A DNA stretch of 64,000 bases from Acidobacteriaceae bacterium KBS 83 (GTDB taxonomy: Bacteria > Acidobacteriota > Terriglobia > Terriglobales > Acidobacteriaceae). The stretch is taken from the NCBI GenBank assembly GCA_000381585.1, contig KB906734.1, positions 682,001-746,000 on the forward strand, written 5' to 3'. This document shows positions 46,761 to 56,251 of the stretch, one piece after another. A program made the translations under genes and the position numbers. The notes below the pieces were generated by a model. That model saw only the letters and a program-made list of their open reading frames with translations. It was not told the DNA's origin and did not search any database. Numbering within the stretch: the first letter of the stretch is position 1; every line of letters starts with the position of its first letter.

Positions 46761-48161
46761 ATGCCCATCCGCCCCTTACGCCATCGATTGGCCATCATCT
46801 TTCTCGCCATGCTGGCCTCAACTCTCCCGCTTCTCGCGCAACCGGCAGCCACTCTCGGCACCCCCGCCGACAGCGATGCCATGGCCGCCCGTGTCCGCGC
46901 CGAATACCTTCATGCGTGGCAGGCCTACCACGCCTACGCCTGGGGCCACGATGCCCTCATGCCCCTCTCAAAAAAATCTCACGACTGGTACGGCGTCTCC
47001 CTCCACATGAGCCAGATCGATGGCCTCGACACCATGCTGCTCATGGGTCTCGACAAAGAAGCCGCGGAAGCCCAGCAGGACATCGACAAGCACCTCTCCT
47101 TCGACCAGGACATTTACGTCAAGAACTTCGAGATCACGATCCGCTGCCTGGGCGGCCTGCTCAGTGAATACGAGGCCACCAACGACCCGCAGCTCCTCAA
47201 ACTGGCCACGGATCTCGGCCGCCGCCTGCTTCCCGCCTTCCATTCGCCCACTGGCATGCCGTACGAGTTCGTCAACCTGCGCACCGGCAAGGTCCGCGGC
47301 GCCGTCACCAACCCCGCAGAAGTCGCGCTCCTGCCGGAGTTCGGCACGCTCTCGAAGCTCACCGGCGATCCCGTCTACTACGACACCGCAAAGCGCGCCA
47401 TGACCGAGCTGTGGAAGCGCCGGTCGTCCCTCGATCTCGTCGGCCTCGGCATCAATGTCGAAACCGGTGACTGGACTGACTCCACTTCCACCATCAGCGG
47501 CGGCATCGATTCTCTCGACGAATACCTGCTGAAGAGTTGGCTACTCTTCGGCGACCGCGACTGTCTCGAGATGTGGCAGAAAAGCATCGTCGCCATCAAC
47601 CGATATCTCGCCGAGCAGACGCGCTTCGGCCTCTGGTACGGCCAGGCCGACATGCGCACTGGCGCCCGCACCACGCATGAATACGGCGCGCTCGACGCCT
47701 TCTTTCCCGCAGTCCTTGCGCTCGCCGGAGACCTTTCCGGCGCTGAAGCCCTCCAGCGCTCCAGCTTCCAGATGTGGACGCTCTACGGCATCGAGCCGGA
47801 CACGCTCGACTACATCCGCCTCTCCACGCCCAACGCCGGCTACCCGCTGCGCCCGGAGATCATCGAGTCCACCTACTACCTGCATCACCTCACCGGCGAT
47901 CCCATCTACCTGCACATGGGTCAGGACTACTTCGATTCGCTCGTCCGCTGGTGCCGCACGCCCGATGCCTACGCCGCGCTCACCGACGTGCGCACCAAAC
48001 AGCAGAAGGACGATATGGAGAGCTTCTTCTTCGCGGAAACGCTGAAGTACCTCTACCTGCTCTATGCGCCGCGCGACACCGTGGACTGGAAAAAGTTCGT
48101 CTTCAACACCGAGGCCCACCCGCTCAAGCGCTTCACAACCGCCGGCCCGGTCGCCAACTAA
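46761..48161 (+). CDS. GH47 class I alpha-1,2-mannosidase, secreted
   Basis: This 466-residue protein has a signal peptide (LAIIFLAMLASTLPLLAQ, cleavage near residue 27). GH47 landmarks match the eukaryotic class I mannosidase fold: KNFEITIRCLGGLLSEY with the acid Glu124, DSLDEYLLKSWLLFG, LRPEIIESTYYLHHLTGDP, DMESFFFAETLKYLYLLY and the calcium-linked FNTEAHP near the end. GH47 enzymes invert alpha-1,2-mannose linkages; bacterial copies are rare compared with the eukaryotic ER/Golgi forms. ATG 46761 is preferred over a TTG-type start at 46734. It converges with GH127, with 4 bases of overlap at 48158-48161. Confidence 0.9.
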   Translation: MPIRPLRHRLAIIFLAMLASTLPLLAQPAATLGTPADSDAMAARVRAEYLHAWQAYHAYAWGHDALMPLSKKSHDWYGVSLHMSQIDGLDTMLLMGLDKEAAEAQQDIDKHLSFDQDIYVKNFEITIRCLGGLLSEYEATNDPQLLKLATDLGRRLLPAFHSPTGMPYEFVNLRTGKVRGAVTNPAEVALLPEFGTLSKLTGDPVYYDTAKRAMTELWKRRSSLDLVGLGINVETGDWTDSTSTISGGIDSLDEYLLKSWLLFGDRDCLEMWQKSIVAINRYLAEQTRFGLWYGQADMRTGARTTHEYGALDAFFPAVLALAGDLSGAEALQRSSFQMWTLYGIEPDTLDYIRLSTPNAGYPLRPEIIESTYYLHHLTGDPIYLHMGQDYFDSLVRWCRTPDAYAALTDVRTKQQKDDMESFFFAETLKYLYLLYAPRDTVDWKKFVFNTEAHPLKRFTTAGPVAN

Positions 48162-49999
48162 GCCCGTACCGTCTGATATAGACGGTAGTGCTCATCGCCA
48201 ATCGCCGCGAACGGCCGCATCGTCAGCGGTGCAGTAGCGGTAGCGACCTTCCAATCTGCACTGTTCTTCGAAGCATGCTCCGCAGCAAGCAACTGGGCAC
48301 GCGTGATCGTCGCACTCCCATCTCCAATCGCAAAGAGCGCCACCGGTCCCTGCATCAACACCACGCGCTCGCCGCCCGCCTGCTGATAGGGAATCGTCTC
48401 CAATCGCTGCGGCATATCTATCTCGAGCTCGATGCGATCGCCGTTCTTCCAGGTCCGCTGCACACGCGCAAACGTCCCGGGCTTCACAGCCGCATCGACA
48501 GCGCGCCCGTTCACGGCGACCCGCGTCTTCGGTCCTGCCCATGCCGGAATGCGCAACTTCACCGCGAACGTCTGCGGCTGATCCAGCTTCAACTCAATTG
48601 TGCTCTCGGGCGAAGTCGGATATTCGGTCGTCTGCGTCAGCGTGCACGCAGCTCCACTCTCCCGCCAGCGCAACTCTGACGGCACATACAGGATCACGTA
48701 CACATCCGGGCCGCTCCGCATGTATGCGCTGATGCCGTAGTCCGCCGTGACCTGCGGAAATGTGCCGGAACAGCACGGCCACTTGTCGTCGAAGTAGCCC
48801 TTTTGCCCCTTGTCGTTGTAATCCGAGTAATAAAAGCTCGTGCCGTCCGGCTGCAGCGGCTTCGCGCCCAGGATCGTGTTGTAGAGCACGCGCTCCATGC
48901 TGTCGCCGTAACGGCTGTCCCCGGTCTCAAGCAGCAGATAGCGCGTGATCTTGAAGTGACCGTATGCGCCGCAAGGCGTCTCGAAGCTTGAGTGCGTCTT
49001 GGTCAGGCTCTCGGCCAGCGCGCTGCTGTCGGGCTTTACAAACGTCTCGTTCGGTCCCCAGCCGCCTGTCGCGAAGCTCTGCTCCTGGATCATCCTGAAG
49101 CCGTTGCGCGCCGCCCGCAGATAGCGCTCCTCATCCAGGTTCCAGTACGACTGCATTGCGGAGCAAAGCGAGTTCAGGTGACTGTACGCATGTTCTCCCG
49201 GCAACACGTTCTGATCTTCCGAGAGCGGCGTAAACCAGCTTTCATCCTCGATGTACTTCTTCGCCATCTGGCGGTAACGCACCTCGCCGCTGCGCTGGTA
49301 CGCCAGGAACAGGTTCTCCGGCAGCGTGTACGACTCGTCCCAGCAATAAGCCTCGTCCTTGTGCGGCCGTGCATACATCTCCTTGCGGTTCAGCGCGCGC
49401 TCCGGCAGGAAGGGAATCACCGCGTCTGTCGCAGGTCCCAGAGCGCGCATCGCCACCGGGTCTTGCCCGAACTGGTGCGCATCGATCAGACCGCAGCACG
49501 TCTTGTCGAAGGTGTACGCGGGCAGATGGTAGTCGACATAGAACTTCGGGGTGATCGTCTTCGAAAACCCCTCTACCAGCCGATGTACTTTCTGCTGCGT
49601 CGGCTTCGATCCCGTCTGCGCATACGCTCGAGCCAGCCCCGAGAGGTATTGTCCAAAGCTGTGGCCGGGAATATAGCCATGAAACGGCCCCTTGGGATTG
49701 AAATCCGCATAGAAGGTGTACCAGCCGCCCATGTCTTCGCCCGGCGCCGGAAGTCCAGCCTTCTGTCGAAACGGCTTGAGCAAGCTGTCTTCACTCAGGG
49801 CCAGAAAAAATGCATGGTTGCGATCGAACTGCTCCCGCATGGGCCCCTCCAGCAAACGCACCTGCTCGTATGCTACCGGGGACAGCTTCGTTCGACGGAT
49901 CGTTGGGGTCGCAGCGGTGCATACGCGATCTCCCATCCCAAGCGCTCCACCTGCCAGCAGGCCATTCTGCATAAAGCGGCGGCGTGTCAGATTGCCCAT
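48158..49999 (-). CDS. GH127-like beta-L-arabinofuranosidase, Tat-exported
   Basis: This 613-residue (DUF1680/GH127-type) enzyme carries a Tat leader (TRRRFMQNGLLAGGALG). Residues aligned by eye with HypBA1: acid/base Glu318 in GGWGPNE, zinc ligands Glu340 and Cys343 in FETPCG, and Cys409-Cys410 in KWPCCSG. Glu and the first Cys are separated by TP instead of one residue. The C-terminal region is beta-sandwich. It would remove beta-L-arabinofuranose from plant glycans; specificity is inferred. Confidence 0.85.
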   Translation of the reverse strand: MGNLTRRRFMQNGLLAGGALGMGDRVCTAATPTIRRTKLSPVAYEQVRLLEGPMREQFDRNHAFFLALSEDSLLKPFRQKAGLPAPGEDMGGWYTFYADFNPKGPFHGYIPGHSFGQYLSGLARAYAQTGSKPTQQKVHRLVEGFSKTITPKFYVDYHLPAYTFDKTCCGLIDAHQFGQDPVAMRALGPATDAVIPFLPERALNRKEMYARPHKDEAYCWDESYTLPENLFLAYQRSGEVRYRQMAKKYIEDESWFTPLSEDQNVLPGEHAYSHLNSLCSAMQSYWNLDEERYLRAARNGFRMIQEQSFATGGWGPNETFVKPDSSALAESLTKTHSSFETPCGAYGHFKITRYLLLETGDSRYGDSMERVLYNTILGAKPLQPDGTSFYYSDYNDKGQKGYFDDKWPCCSGTFPQVTADYGISAYMRSGPDVYVILYVPSELRWRESGAACTLTQTTEYPTSPESTIELKLDQPQTFAVKLRIPAWAGPKTRVAVNGRAVDAAVKPGTFARVQRTWKNGDRIELEIDMPQRLETIPYQQAGGERVVLMQGPVALFAIGDGSATITRAQLLAAEHASKNSADWKVATATAPLTMRPFAAIGDEHYRLYQTVRA

Positions 50000-50148
50000 G
50001 GAAAACGTTCCCTTCCTGTCTTCGCCAACATACTACGCTCGATCGGAACAGCCCCGGTCCCACAACACCGCGCTTTAGTGCCACCCCATATACCTCACCA
50101 TTTCGCGTGAGATACGTTCACGCGCAGTGGAGGATAGACTGTCTTCCT

Positions 50149-51333
50149 ATGGCCCGCAAACTCCGCGTTGGGATCGTCTTCGGTGGCCGCTCCGGCGAGC
50201 ACGAGGTCTCGCTCCGCTCCGCCGCCTCCGTGCTTGCCGCCATCGACAAAAAAAAATACGACGTCGTCCCCATCGGCATCACGAAAACGGGACACTGGCT
50301 CCTTGCCGATGACGCAGAGCACATGCTCGCCGGCGGCACCACCGTCACTGCCACTCACCTTCCGAAATCCAAAACAGCCCATCAGAGCGCGCTCGTGCCC
50401 ACCGCGCATCCCGCGGGACTTCTGCACGTACCCGCATCTTCGACGAAAGATCAGGGCCAGGCGGAAGCTCTCGGCGTCGACGTGATCTTCCCGGTGTTGC
50501 ATGGTACCTTCGGCGAGGACGGCACGATCCAGGGTCTCTTCGAGCTGGCTGGCAAGGCCTACGTGGGCTCGGGCGTCCTCGGCTCCGCCGCCGGCATGGA
50601 CAAGGACGTCATGAAGCGCCTCTTCGAAGCAGCCGGGCTGCCCATCGTCGAGCACATCACGCTCCTCCGCGGCGCGTGGCAAAAGTCTCCGCGCAAAGCT
50701 ATCGCCGAAATCGAAACCAACCTCCGCTATCCACTCTTCGTCAAGCCGGCGAACCTCGGCTCCTCGGTCGGCATCTCCAAGGTCCATGACCGCTCTGAGC
50801 TCGCGCCTGCCATCGTGCTCGCCGCCAGCTACGATCGCAAGATCATCGTCGAGCAGGGCGTCGGCGGCAAGGCCGCGAAGAACAAACCCGGAGAACGTGC
50901 TCGTGAGCTTGAAGTCGCCGTCCTCGGTAACGACGACCCCAAAGCCTCCGTCGTCGGCGAGATCGTACCGGCAAAAGAGTTCTACGACTATGAAGCGAAG
51001 TACGAGAGCGACGCATCACTGCCCATCATTCCCGCTCCGCTCAGCAAAGCACAGGCCAGGGAAGTGCGTGAGATGGCCATCGCCGCCTTTCATGCCTGCG
51101 ACTGCTCCGGCCTCGCCCGCGTCGATTTCCTGCTCGAGCCGGAGGGCCGCACCGGCAAACCCGGCCGCCTCTACCTGAACGAGATCAACACCATGCCCGG
51201 CTTCACCTCCATCAGCATGTACCCCAAGCTGTGGGAAGCTTCGGGCCTGAAATACTCCGATCTCATCGACCGTCTCATCGAGCTGGCACTCGAGCGCCGC
51301 GCAGAGCGCGACGACACGCAGTACAGTCGTTAG
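50149..51333 (+). CDS. ddl: D-alanine--D-alanine ligase
   Basis: This 394-residue ATP-grasp ligase makes D-Ala-D-Ala for peptidoglycan. Motifs are IVFGGRSGEHEVSLRSAASV, PVLHGTFGEDGTIQG, LFVKPANLGSSVGISKV, the Glu-rich VVGEIVPAKEFYDYEAKY, and LNEINTMPGFTSISMYPKLW. It is longer than E. coli DdlB, with an insert around EQGVGGKAAKNKPGERAR. ATG 50149 matches the homology start; a GGAGG lies unusually far, about 16 bases, upstream. Confidence 0.94.
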   Translation: MARKLRVGIVFGGRSGEHEVSLRSAASVLAAIDKKKYDVVPIGITKTGHWLLADDAEHMLAGGTTVTATHLPKSKTAHQSALVPTAHPAGLLHVPASSTKDQGQAEALGVDVIFPVLHGTFGEDGTIQGLFELAGKAYVGSGVLGSAAGMDKDVMKRLFEAAGLPIVEHITLLRGAWQKSPRKAIAEIETNLRYPLFVKPANLGSSVGISKVHDRSELAPAIVLAASYDRKIIVEQGVGGKAAKNKPGERARELEVAVLGNDDPKASVVGEIVPAKEFYDYEAKYESDASLPIIPAPLSKAQAREVREMAIAAFHACDCSGLARVDFLLEPEGRTGKPGRLYLNEINTMPGFTSISMYPKLWEASGLKYSDLIDRLIELALERRAERDDTQYSR

Positions 51334-51484
51334 TCATCTCCCCTCGAGTAATTACCGGGTACCTTTTGCTTTGACCTTGCGCGCGTACTGGTGCACATAG
51401 CCCGATCACGCAAGGAACAGCGAAGAAGGGACAACCACACTTCGAGACAGACCATCTGCGTTCCATAGTCAGGAGCGGCAGGCC

Positions 51485-53059
51485 ATGGCCAGTAGCCCAC
51501 CTTCCGTGGCAACGGAACAACGGCGCACCACATCAGGAAAGCACAAACGCCAAATCATCGAACTGGTCCTTTTCACCGCACTGGTGCTCGCACTGGCGGG
51601 CATTGCCGTGATGCTTCATTACTGGCCCTTTCGCTATCGCGAAGTGCATCCGTTGCTGGAGCACACCTTCCGAAGCAAGGTTGTGGTCAAACGCTACCAT
51701 CGCACTTATTTCCCACATCCCGGCTATGTTGCCGAGGGCATCACCTTTTACCGACTCGGCGATCTGCAAATTCCGCCACTCGCCACGCTCGACCGCATGA
51801 CAGTCGTCGGCACATGGACGAATCTGATCTTTCATCCACACGAACTCTACGAAATCCGGCTGGGTGGTCTTCACGTCCAGATTCCGCCGCCGGGAACACA
51901 GGCCCGCAAAAAAGACTTCGGCGGGGGTGTGGTTGCTTCCTCCTCGCAAAAGATTCAGATTGAGACTATCGTCGCCGACGGCACCACACTCGATTTCCTC
52001 GCAGGCGCCGGCAAGTCCCCGCTGCGCTTTCGCTTTCCCACTCTTCAGGTTCACAACATACATCAAGGTCAGCCTCTTGCCTTTTCTGCGCGTGTGCTGA
52101 TCCCGAAGCCGCAGGGAACCGTGGTCGCCAACGGTTCGATTGGACCATTCCGGCCCAATGACTATGGTGAAACCCCTCTCTCCGGCACTTATTCCCTGCT
52201 CAGAGCAGATCTCAGCAGTTTCGACGGTGTCGCTGGCCATGCGGCGGCCAGTGGACGCTACAAGGGGACCTTCTCCGACTTCGAGACTTCGGGCCGGTTG
52301 TCCGTGCCGGACTTCCGCGTTGCCTCCGCTCATGAGGTCCGGTTGGACTCGACGTTCTTCGTAACCATAAACGGCACAAATGGCGACATACAAATTCGGA
52401 ACGTACAAGTAAGAGCCCATGGCAATCTGATTACAGCCAGCGGCTCGGTTGCCGGCCGCCCGAACAAGCTCAGCCTTCTGATTGCAACAAAGGACAGCCG
52501 GCTGGAGGATCTGCTCAGTATCATCCAGGAGAGTAATCCGTCAGTGAAAGGCAGGGTCAGCTTCCATGCCGCAGTGAGACTGAATGACGGCAGGGAAAAA
52601 TTCCTTCAGCGTCTGGCTCTGAAAGGTGGCATTTCGCTTGATCGGATTACATTCACGAAACCGGAAACCCAACAGAAGATGAACGACTTCGCCGCGCACG
52701 TGCAACAGGACCCTCCAGCCAATTCACAGCCCGATCGGCCCGCGACAACTGCGGCCGCCTCGTCACCCACAATCTTCCGTGAAGGCGTTGCGTACTTTGA
52801 CGACGTTCACATCACCTTGCCCGGCACGGATGCGCATCTGCACGGCACCTTCAACCTCATCAACACACGCATTCATCTCACCGGAAAGGTTGCGCTGCAA
52901 CAAAACATCTCTCACGCTGCAACCGGGTGGAAGTCCGTGTTACTGAAGCCGCTGATCCCGTTCTTTCACAAGAAGGGCTCAGGCGCGCTTGTTTCCATTG
53001 CGGTGACTGGCACCGCCGAACAGCCGAAGATAGAGCAGAATCTGCTGCACGACAAATAA
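51485..53059 (+). CDS. AsmA-like single-span envelope protein
   Basis: This 524-residue protein has one N-terminal transmembrane helix (LVLFTALVLALAGIAVMLHYWPF, residues 28-50). A long beta-strand-rich periplasmic part contains LYEIRLGGLHVQIPP, DGTTLDFLAGAGKSPLRFRFPTLQV and ASGRYKGTFSDFETSGRL. The C-terminal blocks include FDDVHITLPGTDAHLHGTFNLINTRI and IAVTGTAEQPKIEQNLL. These features fit AsmA/YhdP-like proteins thought to move phospholipids between membranes. It follows ddl and lies in the same orientation. Confidence 0.75.
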   Translation: MASSPPSVATEQRRTTSGKHKRQIIELVLFTALVLALAGIAVMLHYWPFRYREVHPLLEHTFRSKVVVKRYHRTYFPHPGYVAEGITFYRLGDLQIPPLATLDRMTVVGTWTNLIFHPHELYEIRLGGLHVQIPPPGTQARKKDFGGGVVASSSQKIQIETIVADGTTLDFLAGAGKSPLRFRFPTLQVHNIHQGQPLAFSARVLIPKPQGTVVANGSIGPFRPNDYGETPLSGTYSLLRADLSSFDGVAGHAAASGRYKGTFSDFETSGRLSVPDFRVASAHEVRLDSTFFVTINGTNGDIQIRNVQVRAHGNLITASGSVAGRPNKLSLLIATKDSRLEDLLSIIQESNPSVKGRVSFHAAVRLNDGREKFLQRLALKGGISLDRITFTKPETQQKMNDFAAHVQQDPPANSQPDRPATTAAASSPTIFREGVAYFDDVHITLPGTDAHLHGTFNLINTRIHLTGKVALQQNISHAATGWKSVLLKPLIPFFHKKGSGALVSIAVTGTAEQPKIEQNLLHDK

Positions 53060-53122
53060 CTTTGGCTGCGCTGACGCCGGCCTCGGGGTTGGCTGTGCCG
53101 TAGAGATAAGGCTTGCAGGCGT

Positions 53123-53350
53123 TCAGGCGATGAGACTCGGCCGCTTCTCCGAAGCAGGTCGCTCACGCTCAGGCACAACCGCTCGCTCGACGTGTGGACT
53201 TACATTGCGCTTCGTGCTCTCCAGCACGAAGTGATATAGCACCCACAGCATGAAAACAATACCAGCACCGCAGAAACAAAGCAGCGCGATGATCCCACTC
53301 GACGGCATCGGCATGGAAAGCCCGCTCTCTACCTCAAATGGATTACACAT
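53123..53350 (-). CDS. Small single-span membrane protein
   Basis: This 75-residue protein starts at ATG 53350 with TAAGG 8 bases upstream. It has one transmembrane helix (IIALLCFCGAGIVFMLWVLYHFVL) and an Arg/Glu-rich cytoplasmic tail. A longer frame reaches 53383. No family is recognised. It is convergent with the AsmA-like gene. Confidence 0.45.
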   Translation of the reverse strand: MCNPFEVESGLSMPMPSSGIIALLCFCGAGIVFMLWVLYHFVLESTKRNVSPHVERAVVPERERPASEKRPSLIA

Positions 53351-53485
53351 TGAGCGCGCCTTACGAGAGCGATAAGACTTCATATGGAATCCATAAAGCT
53401 TCTAGCATCGCGAGGCGCAATCAAATGACCGTAGAATTGACAAGCCCGTGACAATCACGGAGCGCATGCAGGTGGATGATAAGGC

Positions 53486-55600
53486 GTGATCGCAAGCGTG
53501 ATCGCAAATCGAAATCATCGCATCGTCGTGTGGATAGAGAGCAGCGTGCTCTTTCTCCTCACTGCCTTCCTATGCCTGCACACCATGCCGCGCGCATGGG
53601 GCAAGCTGAATACCGACTTCCCGAACTACTACCTGTCAGCACGACTCGCTCACGAGGGCTTCGACACTGCCCGCGAGTATGAGTGGGTCTGGTTCGAGCG
53701 CGAAAAAGACCACCGCGCCCTCGACATGACAGTCATCGGACTGCTGCCCATCACGCCCTTCTCCACCCTCGTCATGTGGCCGCTCACTGGCCTGCCGGCG
53801 CTTGCTGCCAAACACATCTGGATACTGGCCAATCTTGCGCTACTCCTTCCGCTCGGCTGGTTGTTGCGTTCCATCACCGGCCTGAGCTACCTCCGCATCG
53901 CGCTGATCTTTGCACTCTGCTTCCCCCTCCATCGCAATCTTCTCTTCGGCCAGTTTTATGTTGTGCTGCTGCTCTTGATCGTGGCAGCGTGCTCGGCCTT
54001 TCAGCGTGGACTCATCGCGCTGGCAGGAGCACTCGTCGCCATCGCTGCGGCCTGTAAGATCTTTCCCGTTCTCCTCTTTGTCTTCTTCCTGCGCCGCGGA
54101 AACTGGCGGGCGCTCATCGCCGGCGCGGTAACCGGGGCGTTTGCTCTTGCCTCATCTGTCGCAGTCTTCGGATGGAGCCTGCATCGCACCTATCTACAGC
54201 AGATCCTCCCATGGTCGCTGCACGGCGAAGGCCTGCCGCCGTATGCAACGGCGAGTGCTTCCATCTCCAGCGTCCTGCACTATCTGTTCCTCGACGAACC
54301 GCAGTGGCACCCGCATCCCTGGCACAACTCTCCATTGAGTTATGCCTTGCTGCAGCCTACTTTGCAGATGCTCATCTTGGCCCCGGCCGTCCTGCTCATC
54401 CGCAAAAGCGATCAAACGCCGCGCAGGATTGTCCTTGAGTGGTCTGCCCTCATCGCCGCGTCACTTGCCATCTCCACGAGCCCGGCGTCGTATCACTTCG
54501 TACTCATGGTGCTTCCCATTTGCGTCCTCGCAGCTCTGCTGCTGGAGCGCAAATGGTATGGCTGGCTCGCCATTCTACTGCTCGTCTACATCGGCATCTG
54601 CTTTCCCCTCTCTGGCCAAAGCAAAGTGATCGGGCCCGCTATCTTGCTCTACGTGCCCCGTCTTCCTCTCACGCTCGCGCTGCTCATGGGCATCTATCTC
54701 TTGCTGTGGCGCGACCATTCGGTCGAGAGCTCTCAAACCAAATGGCCGAACTACGCCTGGGCGGTTGCAATGGCAGCCATTGCATTTCTCGGCGTGCGTT
54801 CCACGCTTCACCTGCAACGCACCGTCCGCCAGGAGTACGCTTATCGCGTTCCGCTTCGGGCGCAAACCTATCTCGATGCGAACCCAGACTCCGCCGGCGG
54901 CGCACTCCGCTACATCGGCTTTACCTTGAACGGATATCAGCTTCTGTCAGCGGATCAGAATGCACCGCTCGATCCCACTCCCGAGGACGACCTCTCATTC
55001 ACCGCCAGGCCCGGAGACATCTGGGTCGAAAAAACCCGAAGCCCGCACTCGCAGATTGTCACTGTCCGGGAACCTGCCCGCGTCCTCATCGATGATGCGC
55101 GTGAGCCCACGATCTCGGCCGACGGACAAATCCTCGCCTTCATCCGCGACCACCACGGGCGAGGCCGGCTGATGATGCGACCAGCGTCGTTCTCCAATAC
55201 ACCGCACGACTCCCCGCTCACCCCCCCACCGCTCAACGTCTATGAGGCCTCCTTCCGCTCCGAGCATGAGTACGCATTCTCTGCTGTCGAGAACGGACGC
55301 CCGCCGCAGATCTATCTGACCGACAGGACCCACGCGAACGCGCCGCTTGCCCTCGGTGAATGCCGCTATCCTGCGCTCTCCCCCGATGGTGGCTGGTTGG
55401 CCTATAGCCATCTGGACCATGGCGTATGGAATTTGTGGCTTCGCGACCAGCGAAGTGGTGCCGTCCGACGCATCGCCGACATACCGTGCAATCAAATCCA
55501 GCCGGCATGGGAAGACGATTCCAGGACCTTGCTCTACGGGGCCGATTGCGGGCGCAGCCTCTGGTTTACCGCGGTCTCACGCCGGCGCGTCATTCCCTGA
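53486..55600 (+). CDS. GT87-like (DUF2029) glycosyltransferase fused to TolB-like beta-propeller
   Basis: This 704-residue fusion starts at GTG 53486 or, four codons later, GTG 53498; the two starts are copies of a 12-base direct repeat. Residues 1 to about 430 form a GT87/DUF2029 multispanning domain: about ten helices, first-loop acidic NTDFPNYYLSARLAHEG, and PVLLFVFFLRRGNW. After about residue 445 the sequence is soluble. It carries WD40/TolB-like motifs, e.g. REPTISADGQILAFIRD and YPALSPDGGWLAYSH, ending in a terminal beta-rich block. GT87 enzymes add mannose from polyprenyl carriers; the propeller part may bind the glycan or a protein partner. Function is inferred. Confidence 0.72.
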   Translation: MIASVIANRNHRIVVWIESSVLFLLTAFLCLHTMPRAWGKLNTDFPNYYLSARLAHEGFDTAREYEWVWFEREKDHRALDMTVIGLLPITPFSTLVMWPLTGLPALAAKHIWILANLALLLPLGWLLRSITGLSYLRIALIFALCFPLHRNLLFGQFYVVLLLLIVAACSAFQRGLIALAGALVAIAAACKIFPVLLFVFFLRRGNWRALIAGAVTGAFALASSVAVFGWSLHRTYLQQILPWSLHGEGLPPYATASASISSVLHYLFLDEPQWHPHPWHNSPLSYALLQPTLQMLILAPAVLLIRKSDQTPRRIVLEWSALIAASLAISTSPASYHFVLMVLPICVLAALLLERKWYGWLAILLLVYIGICFPLSGQSKVIGPAILLYVPRLPLTLALLMGIYLLLWRDHSVESSQTKWPNYAWAVAMAAIAFLGVRSTLHLQRTVRQEYAYRVPLRAQTYLDANPDSAGGALRYIGFTLNGYQLLSADQNAPLDPTPEDDLSFTARPGDIWVEKTRSPHSQIVTVREPARVLIDDAREPTISADGQILAFIRDHHGRGRLMMRPASFSNTPHDSPLTPPPLNVYEASFRSEHEYAFSAVENGRPPQIYLTDRTHANAPLALGECRYPALSPDGGWLAYSHLDHGVWNLWLRDQRSGAVRRIADIPCNQIQPAWEDDSRTLLYGADCGRSLWFTAVSRRRVIP

Positions 55601-55721
55601 TGGCGCCGGGCGTTCAATCCTGGACCTTTAAGGAACAACCGGGGCACCAACGGTGTCTCTATCGTCAGCCGGAAACTCCCCGACGGAGATAGCCTGCGCG
55701 TAAAATTCTCCCGAGACGCCC

Positions 55722-56210
55722 ATGACCCTGCTCGACGCCCCTTCCTTTAATTCCGCGCGTGCCCGCAAACGGCGCAACGTGATCGTCCTCACGCTCGTCG
55801 CGCTGCTCCTCATCGGTGTCTTTATCTGGACCTTCTGGAACTGGCCGGCCGAGCACCGCGTCAACACCTTCTTCGCCGCACTCGAGCAGCAGCAGTTCGA
55901 AAAGGCCTACGGCATCTGGAACAACGACTCCGACTGGAAACAACACCCGGACACGTACAAGAACTACCCCTACAACAAGTTCCTCGACGACTGGAGCCTC
56001 AACGGCGAATACGGCAAGATCACCAGTTACAAAATCCTCTACGCCACCTCAAGCCTCGGCAACAGCACTCTGATGGCAGTTGAGGTGAACGGTCGCCGAA
56101 AGCTGACGACCCTCGGTGTCACCCACGGCGCCATCGGCTTCACACCCTTCTCGCTTACCCCGCAGAAAGGCCAATTCGGGCTCACCTACTGGCAGGTCAG
56201 CTATCAGTAG
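55722..56210 (+). CDS. Small single-span membrane protein of unknown function
   Basis: This 162-residue protein has a basic start, a transmembrane helix at about 20-40 (IVLTLVALLLIGVFIWTFW) and a periplasmic part rich in Trp/Tyr/Asn (GIWNNDSDWKQHPDTYKNYPYN). The pattern FFAALEQQQFEKAY resembles DUF4878/NTF2-like periplasmic folds. No function is recognised. It is transcribed toward the convergent fabD. Confidence 0.6.
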   Translation: MTLLDAPSFNSARARKRRNVIVLTLVALLLIGVFIWTFWNWPAEHRVNTFFAALEQQQFEKAYGIWNNDSDWKQHPDTYKNYPYNKFLDDWSLNGEYGKITSYKILYATSSLGNSTLMAVEVNGRRKLTTLGVTHGAIGFTPFSLTPQKGQFGLTYWQVSYQ

Positions 56211-56251
56211 GTAGCTGTTCTGTTCGGATACACCGCGACCGAATTGCCATC

